This document shows, piece by piece, positions 51,005 through 59,135 of a stretch of DNA of 64,000 nt; positions within the stretch are counted from its first letter, which is position 1, and each line of letters begins with the position of its first letter. The notes below the pieces were generated by a model. The model was not told where the DNA came from and did no database searches. It saw only the letters and a program-made list of their open reading frames with translations. Position numbers and translations under genes: made by a program. This DNA is from Haladaptatus paucihalophilus DX253 (GTDB lineage: Archaea > Halobacteriota > Halobacteria > Halobacteriales > Haladaptataceae). The stretch spans positions 1,520,962-1,584,961 of the forward strand of contig NZ_AQXI01000001.1 of NCBI RefSeq assembly GCF_000376445.1. Direction: 5' to 3'.

Positions 51005-51646
51005 ATGGAAGAGGCCGTCCGGGCGCGCGGAGCTGCGCGCGAGGCTATCGGAGACATCACGCCAGCGCATCTCCGCGACCACATCGACGGACTACTGGAG
51101 TCATCGACGGTCGTCCCGGGGGTGTTGACGCTACTGAGCGCGCGAGCAGTCGAGAGCGGTGCCAGCACCGGCGAGGTCGAAAGTCGTGCCGCCGGAGTAC
51201 AACTCATCTACGAAGGATTGGGACTCACGCGGACGCTCGCACGCGACGAGCCGTGGGACGGCGAACAGCCATACACGGAGAGCAACGTCGCCATCTTGGC
51301 CGCGGACGTGATGGTTTCTCGCGGATTTTCGCTGCTGGCCCGGACGGAGGCGGCCGACACGGCGGTTCGAACCGTCAAATCGTTCGGCCGGGACCAGACC
51401 GAACGCCGTGACGACCACGCACTCGAAACCGACGTGTTCGAACTCGCAATCGTCGCCGGAACGACGGCGACCGGCGGCGAAGTCCCGACGGGTATCCGCC
51501 GGTACGCGGAGCGACTCGCCACCTCGGTCGCGTACCGCGACTCGACGGAGATGCTCTTCGACGAGGCAGTGGACATACTGACGAAACTGTCGGGACGACG
51601 GCCGAACTGGCGCGACGAAACCACCTCGTCGGCCACCGACCCCTGA
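51005..51646 (+). CDS. Haloarchaeal helical protein, unknown function (DUF7114-like)
   Basis: A 213-residue, mostly helical soluble protein. Segments GVQLIYEGLGLTRTLARD and NVAILAADVMVSRGFSLLART resemble the helix pattern of polyprenyl-synthase-like folds, but the Asp-rich catalytic motifs of such enzymes are not present. I recall a haloarchaeal family, DUF7114, with this appearance. Function unknown. ATG start at 51005, divergent from the enoyl-CoA hydratase gene. It is the last gene before tRNA-Thr and the integrated element. Confidence 0.68.
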   Translation: MEEAVRARGAAREAIGDITPAHLRDHIDGLLESSTVVPGVLTLLSARAVESGASTGEVESRAAGVQLIYEGLGLTRTLARDEPWDGEQPYTESNVAILAADVMVSRGFSLLARTEAADTAVRTVKSFGRDQTERRDDHALETDVFELAIVAGTTATGGEVPTGIRRYAERLATSVAYRDSTEMLFDEAVDILTKLSGRRPNWRDETTSSATDP

Positions 51647-51697
51647 CGCGAATCGAAACGCCTAAACCCGGTTCGGCGTGTAGAAATTAATACCCGC

Positions 51698-51769
51698 GCC
51701 TGGGTAGCTTAGCGGTAAAGCGCGTCCTTGGTAAGGACGAGAGCCCGGGTTCAAATCCCGGCCTAGGCT
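51698..51769 (+). tRNA. tRNA-Thr(GGT), target of the integrated element
   Basis: Folds as a tRNA on the plus strand: acceptor GCCTGGG with CCTAGGC, D-arm with AGCGGTAA, anticodon stem CGTCC/GGACG around TTGGTAA, giving anticodon GGT for threonine, and T-arm CCGGG-TTCAAAT-CCCGG. CCA is not encoded. Its 3' 17 bases (51754-51770) are repeated with one mismatch at 57713-57729, marking it as attB/attL of the element that follows. The tRNA remains intact. Confidence 0.95.
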
Positions 51770-51770
51770 T
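51754..51770 (+). repeat. attL, left attachment repeat
   Basis: The 17 bases of the 3' end of tRNA-Thr (T-arm, acceptor and discriminator) shared with 57713-57729. Integration here leaves the tRNA gene complete. Confidence 0.85.
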
Positions 51771-51794
51771 GCTGTAACATGGTTAAATCCTGCG

Positions 51795-51836
51795 TATATA
51801 AACCCCCTCAGTGACCACCACGGTCATCTGGAGGTG
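51795..51836 (+). promoter_or_regulatory. Promoter and Shine-Dalgarno of the zinc-finger microprotein gene
   Basis: A near-ideal TATA box TATATAAA (51795-51802) lies about 44 bases before the ATG at 51842, placing the transcript start near 51825. A strong Shine-Dalgarno GGAGGTG (51830-51836) is five bases before the ATG. Unlike most genes here, this one has a short leader. Confidence 0.6.
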
Positions 51837-51841
51837 GTTCT

Positions 51842-52039
51842 ATGAGCCGCGACAGTTCACCGAGTCGTGGCTGTTCGATGCCCCGCTGCCCGCAAGACGC
51901 GGTCCACTCCGTTGGTCCCGGAGCACTCTGTGACTACCATTTCAGGCAGCTACATCTGGATACTGAAGGCAACGGAACGTCTGAGAATTCGTCGTCTCAA
52001 ACCCCCGCAATCCTGCATCGGTCCTTTCGACGTGTCTGA
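51842..52039 (+). CDS. Zinc-finger microprotein at the left end of the element
   Basis: A 65-residue protein. The N-terminal half holds CSMPRCPQDAVHSVGPGALC followed by DYH, a probable zinc knuckle with three cysteines and one or two histidines. The C-terminal half is polar with no known motif. It is backed by a strong TATA box and Shine-Dalgarno. Such small zinc proteins often act as regulators in haloarchaeal mobile elements; that function is inferred. It begins 72 bases after the tRNA. Confidence 0.65.
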   Translation: MSRDSSPSRGCSMPRCPQDAVHSVGPGALCDYHFRQLHLDTEGNGTSENSSSQTPAILHRSFRRV

Positions 52040-52083
52040 AGCTGTATGACCGAAACATCAGCCAGTTTCGATGCCTCTGTTCC

Positions 52084-52449
52084 GTGTACAATCCCGTTCT
52101 CTTCCACGCATATCGTGGGTTGCTCGAACTCGGTATCGAGTCAGAGGCAATCCTTGATCGGCCGACAGCGCTGAAAGCGGCTAGCAACACAGGTACCCGA
52201 TACGCTGTCCAGAGTGAACGATACAGTCACTACCACCCTTTCGTGCTGGAGGAGTCTCAGACACTCGGAATCGGAATCTATGACGATCGGAAAGTCGCTG
52301 TTGCAGCGTACAACGAGGCTGGCAGTGGAAAGCACATTGCGATGATCGTGAGTTCGAATAAGAGGCTGGTCAAATGGGGAACGAATTTGTACGAATCCTA
52401 TCGTGCAGACGCGTGTCCTGCTACCGAAGTTGATCTAAATAGGAGATAG
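52084..52449 (+). pseudogene. Truncated FilR1-type regulator fragment without its HTH
   Basis: A 121-residue frame with the C-terminal effector domain of the FilR1/DUF1724 regulator family: LGIGIYDDRKVAVAAY (about residues 80-95), then MIVSSNKRLVKWGTNLYESYR (in parts). Full members carry an N-terminal helix-turn-helix. Here the frame is closed by a stop at 51982-51984 and no HTH is encoded, so it is a fragment. It may still be translated from the GTG at 52084. It implies a lost regulator, possibly cut when the element was rearranged. Confidence 0.5.
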
Positions 52450-52511
52450 GCATCCTAACACGCTCATATCACGGTTTGGACCTTGTTAGAACTCTCGACA
52501 GGCGACAGGAT

Positions 52512-52715
52512 TCAATGGTCGTGCTGAATACAGGGCGCGTATGTAGCAAAACGTCTTTGCTCGTTCGCAACGGGATGCCGAATACCCAAGGGAGAAAAGT
52601 ACGTTCTCAAGCCCTCGACGAAGGCTAAGTGAGTTCGTACAGTGATGTCCCGATAGTGATGAACATCCGATCCTCGACGAGCACCAGTCCACCCAAACGT
52701 AATATGTTGATTCAC
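52512..52715 (-). pseudogene. Possible degenerate transposase 3' remnant
   Basis: The 310 bases between the FilR1 fragment and the propeller lipoprotein hold frames that look coding in parts and broken overall. One minus-strand frame reads VNQHITFGWTGARRGSDVHH at its start and RRFATYAPCIQHDH at its end, while a neighbouring frame reads SASRCERAKTF over the same end. Together these suggest a frameshifted end of an insertion-sequence transposase. The family cannot be named. Confidence 0.25.
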
Positions 52716-52759
52716 TAAAACCCATAAAACATATACAGTTACAAGATATTATAAGAATT

Positions 52760-53959
52760 ATGAAAACTGGAATCGGAACAAACAAGCTTGGGAGGCGTGC
52801 CATACTAACCGCTACAGCTGTCGGACTCAGTGGTTGCACCTCCTCTGTGATTAGGGGAACAAGTTCAGACAACTCGCAAAAACCCGCCTCCGCGAGTTGG
52901 GCAATGGCCGGTGAGAACGCACACAACACATCCCGACTCGACGCCATAATAGGTTCCAAAATCGACGACGTCTCCTGGAGCGAATCCATCGACTCGCAGT
53001 TCGCCAGCCCCATCGTCACAACCCCAAACCATGCCCTCGTGAGCACCCAGTCGAAACTCATCGGATTCGACAAAGCCGATGATAAGATTGCGTTTTCACA
53101 CCCACTCCCCGGCGGCATGGCCGCCGCCCCAGCAGTAACCAACACCCACATCCTCGTCCCAAGAGACACGTTTGGAGAAGGCTTCGACTCGGAGATCGAC
53201 CTGCAAAGACCAACACTGTACGCTCTCGACCGCAAAACCAAGCAGCCGGCGTGGGAACACGCACTTGACGGAAACTACCTCGCTTCGGTCGCTGTCGCTG
53301 ATGACATCTACGTCCAATCAGACCGCGAATCGTACCGCCTCACAGCAGATGGAACCATCGTGTGGCGCCAGACCTTCGACCAATCATTTGACTGGCGGAA
53401 AACCCTCTCGTACCTCCGCCCAGTAATCGGCCCAGACGGAGTCTACATCGGGCACCGCGACGCACTCGTCAAAATTGACCGTGCCTCGGGCGATGTACGC
53501 TGGACGCGCTCGATGGAGAAGACGGTGTTCCCCCCTGTGATTGCTAGTGATACCACGGTCGTCGCCTCAACGAGCGATGCGACCGTCGGCGTTAGCCCCG
53601 GCGATGGCCAGGTTCGATGGCGAGTCAGCAAGCCACCTGTGTGGGCACCTGCAATCAGCGAGACCATCGCTGTCGTATCGACCAACAAGGAACTGCTCGG
53701 AATCAATCCCGCAACCGGTGAACAACAGTGGCGCGCAGACCAGTCACTGAGTACGTGCCCGCCGGTCATCGCGGGCGATACGGTGTTCACAGCCCCAGGT
53801 GGGACGACACTGACCGCTATCAACGCTGAGACCGGAAGACACATCGACTCGCGCGGAACTGACAGGCAAGTCACTTGGATCACGCCGGATTCCAGTGGCT
53901 TGCTCACACGGCAGTCAGCAACTGACGGGGCTCTTCTGGAACAGTATTCACTACGGTGA
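52760..53959 (+). CDS. Tat lipoprotein with PQQ-like beta-propeller repeats
   Basis: A 399-residue exported lipoprotein. The N-terminus KLGRRAILTATAVGLSGC is a twin-arginine signal with a lipobox. The rest shows repeated seven-bladed-propeller units like those of PQQ or BamB proteins: TLYALDRKTKQPAWEHAL, ALVKIDRASGDVRWTRS, ATVGVSPGDGQVRWRVS, LLGINPATGEQQWRAD and TLTAINAETGRHIDS. These often bind proteins or sugars on the surface; no enzymatic residue is visible. It is cargo of the element and has lower GC than its flanks, pointing to transfer. Confidence 0.8.
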   Translation: MKTGIGTNKLGRRAILTATAVGLSGCTSSVIRGTSSDNSQKPASASWAMAGENAHNTSRLDAIIGSKIDDVSWSESIDSQFASPIVTTPNHALVSTQSKLIGFDKADDKIAFSHPLPGGMAAAPAVTNTHILVPRDTFGEGFDSEIDLQRPTLYALDRKTKQPAWEHALDGNYLASVAVADDIYVQSDRESYRLTADGTIVWRQTFDQSFDWRKTLSYLRPVIGPDGVYIGHRDALVKIDRASGDVRWTRSMEKTVFPPVIASDTTVVASTSDATVGVSPGDGQVRWRVSKPPVWAPAISETIAVVSTNKELLGINPATGEQQWRADQSLSTCPPVIAGDTVFTAPGGTTLTAINAETGRHIDSRGTDRQVTWITPDSSGLLTRQSATDGALLEQYSLR

Positions 53960-54145
53960 TACCCACTTTGTCGCTCTATTGACAATTCACAATCGAGGGG
54001 GTGGGAGTCCCTGCTTCCACGACGTGCGTTGCAGACACACTGGTGTCTGCACTGAGTACATAGCGCGCGTCGCCCGCCGGGTGAAGAATATTTCACACCG
54101 TCTCGACGAGAGAAAAGGTAGCGGCAATGTTGACCCGGTCGGTTC

Positions 54146-55045
54146 TCAGGGGCCGGTTTCTACTTCGTCGCCGGTGACCGCGATCTCGTCACCGTTCCGG
54201 TCGCGGATAACCGAGCGTTGTTTGATATTCTCGTTCGCGCCCGTGAGCGAAACGCTAGCGCCTGCGGGAATCGAGAGACTCGCACCAACGGTTGGCGACC
54301 CGGCATCGTAGGTGTGAACATACCCGCCTTTCACGATACGTTCGCTTGGGTCGTAGTCACCGATCGCTGTCAGGAAGAGCGATGCTTGGCCTGCATATAC
54401 TCGTGTCGAGTCTGTCTCGCAGTAGACATCGAGTGCGTCGATGTCGATCCAGTCGGCACTGGCTTGGTAGTCGTTGATTCGGAACCCGATTTTCCCAGTG
54501 TCATAGCCGAGCTGGCCGGTTTGGAACGGATCAGAGGTTTCGACGTACTCGGTGCCATTGCTTGCTTCGAATCGGTCGTAGCTGATGGCTTCGTAATGGT
54601 TGGTGTTCCAGGTCATCGCGGCAGCGTCCTTGGGGTTATCGCCGTAGCTAACCTTTTCGGTGCCACAGCCGTAGGGAGCCGTCCAGCTGTCGAGCTTGAG
54701 GTCGTAGTAGAACTCCATAAAGGCAGAGACATACGGATTATAATATGATTGATATAGACCCATGTCGATAATGATAGAGCCATCCTCAATTTTTTCCATC
54801 CCGATATTTTCTGCCTTCGGGCCGAGAGAAATCGGGAGCTTGTATTTCTCGAAGTGGGCATCCACCGGCTGGTTCTCTAGCCATCGCATCATGGCGTCCT
54901 TGCCTGCAGTGGCCCGGATTTTGGATGACTTTTCAACAATCCGTTTGAATTTCTCGAGGTCGTCTGGTTCAGCATTACTGACGGCTGGGATTGCCGACAG
55001 TGCGCCCGATGCACCTACAAGTTTCAGGAACTTTCTCCTTTGCAT
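54146..55045 (-). CDS. Tat-exported protein of unknown function
   Basis: A 299-residue secreted protein. The N-terminus MQRRKFLKLVGASGALSAIP is a Tat signal with cleavage probably after NAE or near SNA, no lipobox. The mature part is rich in Tyr, Asp and Ser (SYYNPYVSAFMEFYYDLKLD, then VYAGQASLFLTAIGDYDP) and looks like a beta-rich cell-surface protein. No family is recognised. The codon use and GC are lower than in neighbouring chromosomal genes. Cargo of the tRNA-Thr element, oriented opposite to the propeller lipoprotein gene. Confidence 0.75.
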   Translation of the reverse strand: MQRRKFLKLVGASGALSAIPAVSNAEPDDLEKFKRIVEKSSKIRATAGKDAMMRWLENQPVDAHFEKYKLPISLGPKAENIGMEKIEDGSIIIDMGLYQSYYNPYVSAFMEFYYDLKLDSWTAPYGCGTEKVSYGDNPKDAAAMTWNTNHYEAISYDRFEASNGTEYVETSDPFQTGQLGYDTGKIGFRINDYQASADWIDIDALDVYCETDSTRVYAGQASLFLTAIGDYDPSERIVKGGYVHTYDAGSPTVGASLSIPAGASVSLTGANENIKQRSVIRDRNGDEIAVTGDEVETGP

Positions 55046-55266
55046 TACAATTATAATATCTGAGTATTAATAGTTAAATGTTTCGAAAATAAATAATTGA
55101 CGATATTCTAGTAGTGTAGATATTATATAGCACGGCTGAGCTTATGGTTCGGACTGCTACAGTACCCCACCGTCAATCTGTACTCTCTACCGACATACGC
55201 TAATACGTCTGCCAACTAACAAGTAGTAGAAGCCGTTTAAGAAACCCGTAATACTATTTCCAGATC

Positions 55267-55425
55267 ATGTCTGAACATCGTCTAATGATATTCGATGACG
55301 TGCTCGACAGCATTCTAATCCAGAATTTCACAGATGTGGCCTTCATTGAACGTTACATGGAACAGTCGCGCGCCTCACTAGCAATGGCCTTGTTGAAGTC
55401 CTCAATCGGAGATAGATTTCAGTAA
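55267..55425 (+). CDS. Small open reading frame in the element
   Basis: A 52-residue frame starting MSEHRLMIFDDVLDSILIQN. A TATA-like GTTTAAGA lies about 30 bases before the ATG, as for leaderless genes. The product is amphipathic-helical with no known motif. An 11-bp sequence GCTGAATACAG right after it also occurs at 52523-52533. This may be a real small gene or a fragment. Confidence 0.35.
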   Translation: MSEHRLMIFDDVLDSILIQNFTDVAFIERYMEQSRASLAMALLKSSIGDRFQ

Positions 55426-56146
55426 CGCTGCTGAATACAGAGAGTTCATCCAGCACCCCGCACCCTTCAGAATCAAGTCACTCGCCGCTACTGTGCGAAA
55501 CTGCAGGAGATTCTCTCGAAGTTGTGAACGAAATACCCGCTGGCGAGTTAACGCGATTACTCTAATAGGCAAAGAAGAATCAACAAGACTGATTATTCCA
55601 ATTCCTCGTACGCCCCCAGCACTTGTATGCAGAACTTCCAGTGTTTCACACGCTTTTACGGTGTAAACGCCGGTGCAAATAATATACCGTAGTGGGTAAC
55701 CATAGCTGTCAGAGATCGCGTCTCGGCGACCATCAACCGGTTGAACCGTCGGTTTGACGGCTTCGAGAATTGAAAACGTGCGGCTCCGGACGGAAAGCCA
55801 ACGGTGCGCGAATCACGCGAACGCTAGTGGGCTCTAATCACTCGTTCGCGGGCGCACCGAGCATCTCTGGCACCTGCATCATGACCAAATTACAAGTCCA
55901 TGACCATGTCCCAGAGCAAGCACATCTTGGCGACCACGTTTTGTAAAGCTATCCCGTTACCGAAGAAACGCGTAACCCAGACCCATCGAGGGCTTGAAAT
56001 CTCTATCAGAGGCATCAGTGGCCGACGATTCCCCGAGACTCAGGCGTATTTTCTTATACCAAACCAGGGGCAGACTACGGCGTCCTCCCAATCTGGCGTC
56101 GAACTAAGCACGACCCACCGCCCTATCGCTACCCGCCGAGCGGCAC
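55426..56146. other. Gene-poor stretch of the element with palindromes
   Basis: About 720 bases with no convincing gene. It contains a 10-bp palindrome CAACCGGTTG (55734-55743), a hairpin CCGTC-GGTTT-GACGG (55746-55760) and a larger two-part dyad (55802-55859). An open frame at 55900-56166 is basic and featureless and is rejected. The cluster of dyads resembles a control region, for example an origin or a structured RNA, but no replication gene is present. Confidence 0.5.
55802..55859. other. Two-part inverted repeat (candidate structured RNA or origin)
   Basis: The outer arms CGGTGCGC (55802-55809) and GCGCACCG (55852-55859) pair perfectly. Inside, CGCGAACG (55816-55823) pairs with CGTTCGCG (55843-55850), and after a two-base bulge AGTG (55826-55829) pairs with CACT (55839-55842) around a nine-base loop. 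That is 20 paired positions in 58 bases. Its role is unknown. Confidence 0.6.
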
Positions 56147-56153
56147 AGGAGGT
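56147..56153 (+). promoter_or_regulatory. Shine-Dalgarno of the small element gene
   Basis: AGGAGGT nine bases before the ATG at 56163, near full complementarity to the 16S 3' end. It identifies the small gene as real and translated. Confidence 0.65.
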
Positions 56154-56162
56154 ACCCCGGCC

Positions 56163-56357
56163 ATGACTTACGACGTTGACCCCACCGAATACATCGAAGA
56201 GAACCGTACGAAAATCCTCGCCGTCATCCGCGGAAGCTACGACCCGTTTGCCCGAGCGTGCGCGTGGGCGTTGCTCGACCGCTACACGCCAGACAACGAC
56301 TTTGAAACGCTCTCCGAAGAACTCGAATTGGTGGCCAAATGGAGGGCTGATCCCTGA
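56163..56357 (+). CDS. Small element protein with strong Shine-Dalgarno
   Basis: A 64-residue acidic helical protein, MTYDVDPTEYIEENRTKILA onwards, with a CAWALLDRYTPDNDFETLS segment. No known motif. The strong Shine-Dalgarno supports translation. It converges on the recombinase gene with two bases between the stops. Small acidic genes next to integrases are common in haloarchaeal elements; a regulatory or excision role is possible but unproved. Confidence 0.6.
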   Translation: MTYDVDPTEYIEENRTKILAVIRGSYDPFARACAWALLDRYTPDNDFETLSEELELVAKWRADP

Positions 56358-56359
56358 TG

Positions 56360-57666
56360 CTACTCAATAGCCGCCGGAACATCGACATCGAGATCGTCTG
56401 CGATATCGACTGCCTGTTCGAAGAAATCGTCATCCTCGAGGAGCATCTTGGTGACCGCCTTCCGCGTGAGAACGTCTTCGAGGAATTCCTCGTCCTGTTG
56501 GAAAAGATGGAGGGCCATGTCTGTGACCGTCGATTCGGTCTCTGCGAGGTCTTCGTAGGTATCGTGGTCGAGCGCTTGATTACACCACATGCAGATGTCC
56601 TTGTCCCGGGGCGTCTGCTGCCGGCATCGGGGGCACGTCATGGGCGTGTAGTCCTGCGGATTCTCAGTTTCGACGTCCTGTCCGTGCATCGCGGCGTATT
56701 CGCGGGCGCGGTCTTCGCCGTACATCGCGACGTAATGCGAGATGGCGTCACTGCCGCGTTTGCGGCCCTGGCGATCCTCGATGAACGACTCGTTCTTGCC
56801 GAGTTTGGCGAGCCACGTCGCGTTCGATTTGCGGAAGTTCTTCGGCGTAACGGGTTTATCGAGGCCGATACGCTTGGCAGCGCGCTTGAAATAGCGCTGG
56901 AAAGTGACGTAGCTCATCCGCTCGCCGTTGGACTTCACCCAGAGGTAGGCGTCTTTGTCGCCAGAACAGGGATGATGGTCACCCAGCCAGCGGTTCAGAT
57001 ACGGCAAGGCGAGGATCATCGTCACGGAGCGCTCACCGGTCTTTCCGTCCACTTCGATTTCGACACCGTAGTCGGTATCTTTGACATCGCCGACCCGCAT
57101 TTCGTAGAGTTCGCAGTGCGGTCGGAACCCGCCCTCGAACTGGACGGCGAACAGTGCCTTGTTCCGTGCGGGGTCGGTTCCCTCGTTGATGAGCGGGAGG
57201 ACGCCGTCCTGCCAGTCGAGCATATCGGCTCCCGACGGTTGCGGGTCGTAGTTCCGGGGCGTGTTCGAGGACATCCAGGCGATGGACTCCGGTGGTTCGC
57301 CGTGCGTACCGCGTCGAAGGCGTGCTTACCCATGGCGCGGATAGCGAGTCGGTAGTCACACTTCGTGCGAGGATTATCGTATTCCAGATTGATCCAACGG
57401 ACAAGGGCCTCGGCAGCTTCGCGGTCGTCGAGGGCGTCGGTCAGTCCGCCGACCTTCTCGGCAACGCGGACGAGGTGGCGCAGGAGCTTCTCGTGGCGGT
57501 TGTCGCTGTAGTCGTGAAGGTCGAACTGGTCGGAGACGGTGAGCAGCGTGGCGGCGTCATCGTCGCTGATGGTGTCATCTGCGTATCGCGGGTTGTCATA
57601 GTAATTGGCAGCACCCCCATCCCGGATGCGTTCTTTCAGTACCCGGATTCGTTCGCGCTTGGCCAT
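56360..57666 (-). pseudogene. Tyrosine recombinase/integrase of the element, split by a frameshift
   Basis: Two frames make one integrase. The N-terminal part starts MAKRERIRVLKERIRDGG at 57666 and runs to about 57300. The C-terminal part continues in another frame to 56360. Adding one C to the plus-strand CC run at 57300-57301 joins them as VRTGEPPESIAWMSS, giving about 435 residues. Catalytic residues in the C-terminal frame are GGFRPHCELYEMR (first Arg), NFRKSNATWLAKLG (second Arg) and SDAISHYVAMYG (Tyr). A zinc ribbon CPRCRQQTP and CMWCNQAL ends the core. Either the gene is dead or this is a sequencing error. It starts about 50 bases from attR. Confidence 0.85.
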
Positions 57667-57712
57667 ACGGTATTAAGCACCACGGACGAGCAGGATTTAA
57701 CCACGTGGCTAG

Positions 57713-57729
57713 AATCCCGGCCTAGACTT
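57713..57729 (+). repeat. attR, right attachment repeat
   Basis: The 17-base copy of the tRNA-Thr 3' end, AATCCCGGCCTAGACTT, with one mismatch to 51754-51770. It marks the right boundary of the integrated element, beside the recombinase start. Confidence 0.85.
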
Positions 57730-57831
57730 TCTTCGAATTCAGTTCGTTAGCAGTTGCTTTCACTCCGAGAGAACTCCTCTATTCACATCTCTGACACCAA
57801 CGTTTTTGCCCCTGCCGTGCCATTCATTCCC

Positions 57832-58491
57832 ATGCGATTTATTATCGTCGGGTCCGGTCGCGTGGGACTCCGAACCGCCCGGGTTCTGACCGAAGAAGGG
57901 CACGAAGTCGTTATCGTCGACGACGACCCGGACAGGGTGGAACGGGCGCGTGACAAGGGATTCACCGTCACGGAGGGAGACGGGGTGAAAGAAGACGCTC
58001 TGGTGGACGCGGGTCTCGATACCGCGGACGCCATCGCGGGGTTGACGGGAGACCTGAACGTCAACTTCGCGGCCTGCATGGTCGGCAAACACCACGGCTG
58101 TCGGACCGTCATGCGCATCGACGAGGACTACCGGGAGGACATCTATCACAAGTACGCGGACGACGTGGACGAAGTGATATACCCCGAGCGACTGGGAGCG
58201 GCGGGTGCGAAAACGGCGCTGCTCGGCGGCGACTTCGACGTCATCGCCGACCTGACCGAGAACCTACAGTTGACGACGATGACGATTCCGAGCGAATCGC
58301 CGCTCGTCGGAACGCGGGTGCACGCCGTGGAGTTGCCGACCGACGCACGGATTTACGCCCATGGCCGTGACCGAGAGCGGATGACGATTCCGCTACCGGG
58401 AACCAAAATCGAAGGCGGTGACCGCGTGGCGCTCATCGCCGCCCGGGACGCGCTCCCGGACGTGCGCGAACGGCTGCAGGCGACCGCTTGA
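57832..58491 (+). CDS. TrkA/KtrA-type potassium uptake regulator (RCK domains)
   Basis: A 219-residue cytoplasmic protein that gates a potassium channel-transporter. The RCK_N Rossmann domain starts FIIVGSGRVGLRTARVL (NAD-binding G-x-G-x-x-G) with VDDDPDRVERA and GDGVKEDAL. The C-terminal RCK_C domain (about residues 135-215) has TMTIPSESPLVGTRVHAVEL. No membrane partner (TrkH) is encoded adjacent. In haloarchaea this system sets internal potassium for osmotic balance. The ATG at 57832 is preferred to the upstream 57754 because the conserved sequence begins there. First chromosomal gene past the element. Confidence 0.88.
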   Translation: MRFIIVGSGRVGLRTARVLTEEGHEVVIVDDDPDRVERARDKGFTVTEGDGVKEDALVDAGLDTADAIAGLTGDLNVNFAACMVGKHHGCRTVMRIDEDYREDIYHKYADDVDEVIYPERLGAAGAKTALLGGDFDVIADLTENLQLTTMTIPSESPLVGTRVHAVELPTDARIYAHGRDRERMTIPLPGTKIEGGDRVALIAARDALPDVRERLQATA

Positions 58492-59135
58492 GGGACGTTC
58501 GACGTATCCGTTTTCGAGCAGCGTGACTGTCCGAGGAGCGGACCTATCCGAGCGGAAGAGACGCGACCATCGGTGACCCGCCATCCACGGCGACACCGCT
58601 CGACGGGAGATTATCAACGAAGCGAAAAACGATTGGGCAGCGCGGGGTTCTAGGGTCGTCCGGGACGAGAACTTTCGTGGGGGGGTTGGTGACACTGTAA
58701 CGGGAAGCCAACCCGTCGCCAGAGCCCCCGGCCCCGCCGGGAGACCCACCGCGAGACTGCGACACGCTTCGCGCCCGAGCCGTCGGGCGCAACTGTACGA
58801 ATGGCCGGACACCTCTTTGTTATGTGCCGTTTGTCCGGGGGACAGGAACCATTTGCCCCAATCAGGACGCGGCTACGACGGCGAAGGTACTGCCTACGAC
58901 GGGAAACATCGCGTCAGACGAAAGGGGGGAGTGCCGAGCGGAGGGTGTGGGAGAGCGGGGTGCAGGGTGGGTGTGGGTGGTGTGTGCCGGGCGCGCGGAG
59001 TGGGAGGATGGGAGAGAGGGTGTTGTGCGCGCCCGTTCGCGGATGGGTTCGGTGATAACTTAAAACCGCGTCAGACGGCCGTATGCCTCTACCGCGACCC
59101 TCGAATTCATACGGTCGCCGCGAGAGGTGATAGCC
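58492..59135. other. Gene-free GC-rich stretch
   Basis: A 644-base region between trkA-like and dapA-like genes. Minus-strand frames of 82 and 139 codons (58544-58792 and 58393-58812) run across it but lack coding character, and the second overlaps the trkA gene end. The right half is strongly G-rich on the plus strand, with GAGAGCGGGGTG (58951-58962) also seen at 35195. I looked for SRP and RNase P RNA signatures and found none convincing. Confidence 0.5.

Larger units (their letters stand above)
51754..57729. mobile_element. Integrated genetic element in tRNA-Thr (about 6 kb)
   Basis: The direct repeat AATCCCGGCCTAGGCTT (51754-51770) recurs as AATCCCGGCCTAGACTT (57713-57729), giving an element of 5976 bp. 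The tyrosine recombinase gene sits at the right end, reading inward, about 50 bases from the right repeat. The interior is lower in GC and has several long gene-free stretches. Cargo: a zinc-finger microprotein, a truncated FilR1-type regulator, two exported proteins, a small gene with a strong Shine-Dalgarno, and a dyad-rich region. No replication or capsid gene is seen, and the recombinase is frameshifted, so the element is probably immobile now. It could be a decayed plasmid or virus relic. Confidence 0.88.

Noticed and set aside
55900-56166. 88-codon frame ending at the start of the small element gene
   Set aside because: Basic and featureless, with no Shine-Dalgarno or TATA at the right distance. 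The strong Shine-Dalgarno belongs to the next gene.
58544-58792. 82-codon minus-strand frame
   Set aside because: Low-complexity Gly/Ser/Pro start and no promoter. The coding pattern is not better than in the other frames.
58680-58860. Possible SRP (7S) RNA, because of a TGTAAC motif near GC-rich arms
   Set aside because: The conserved S-domain sequence of SRP RNA is not found downstream and no consistent fold closes the ends.
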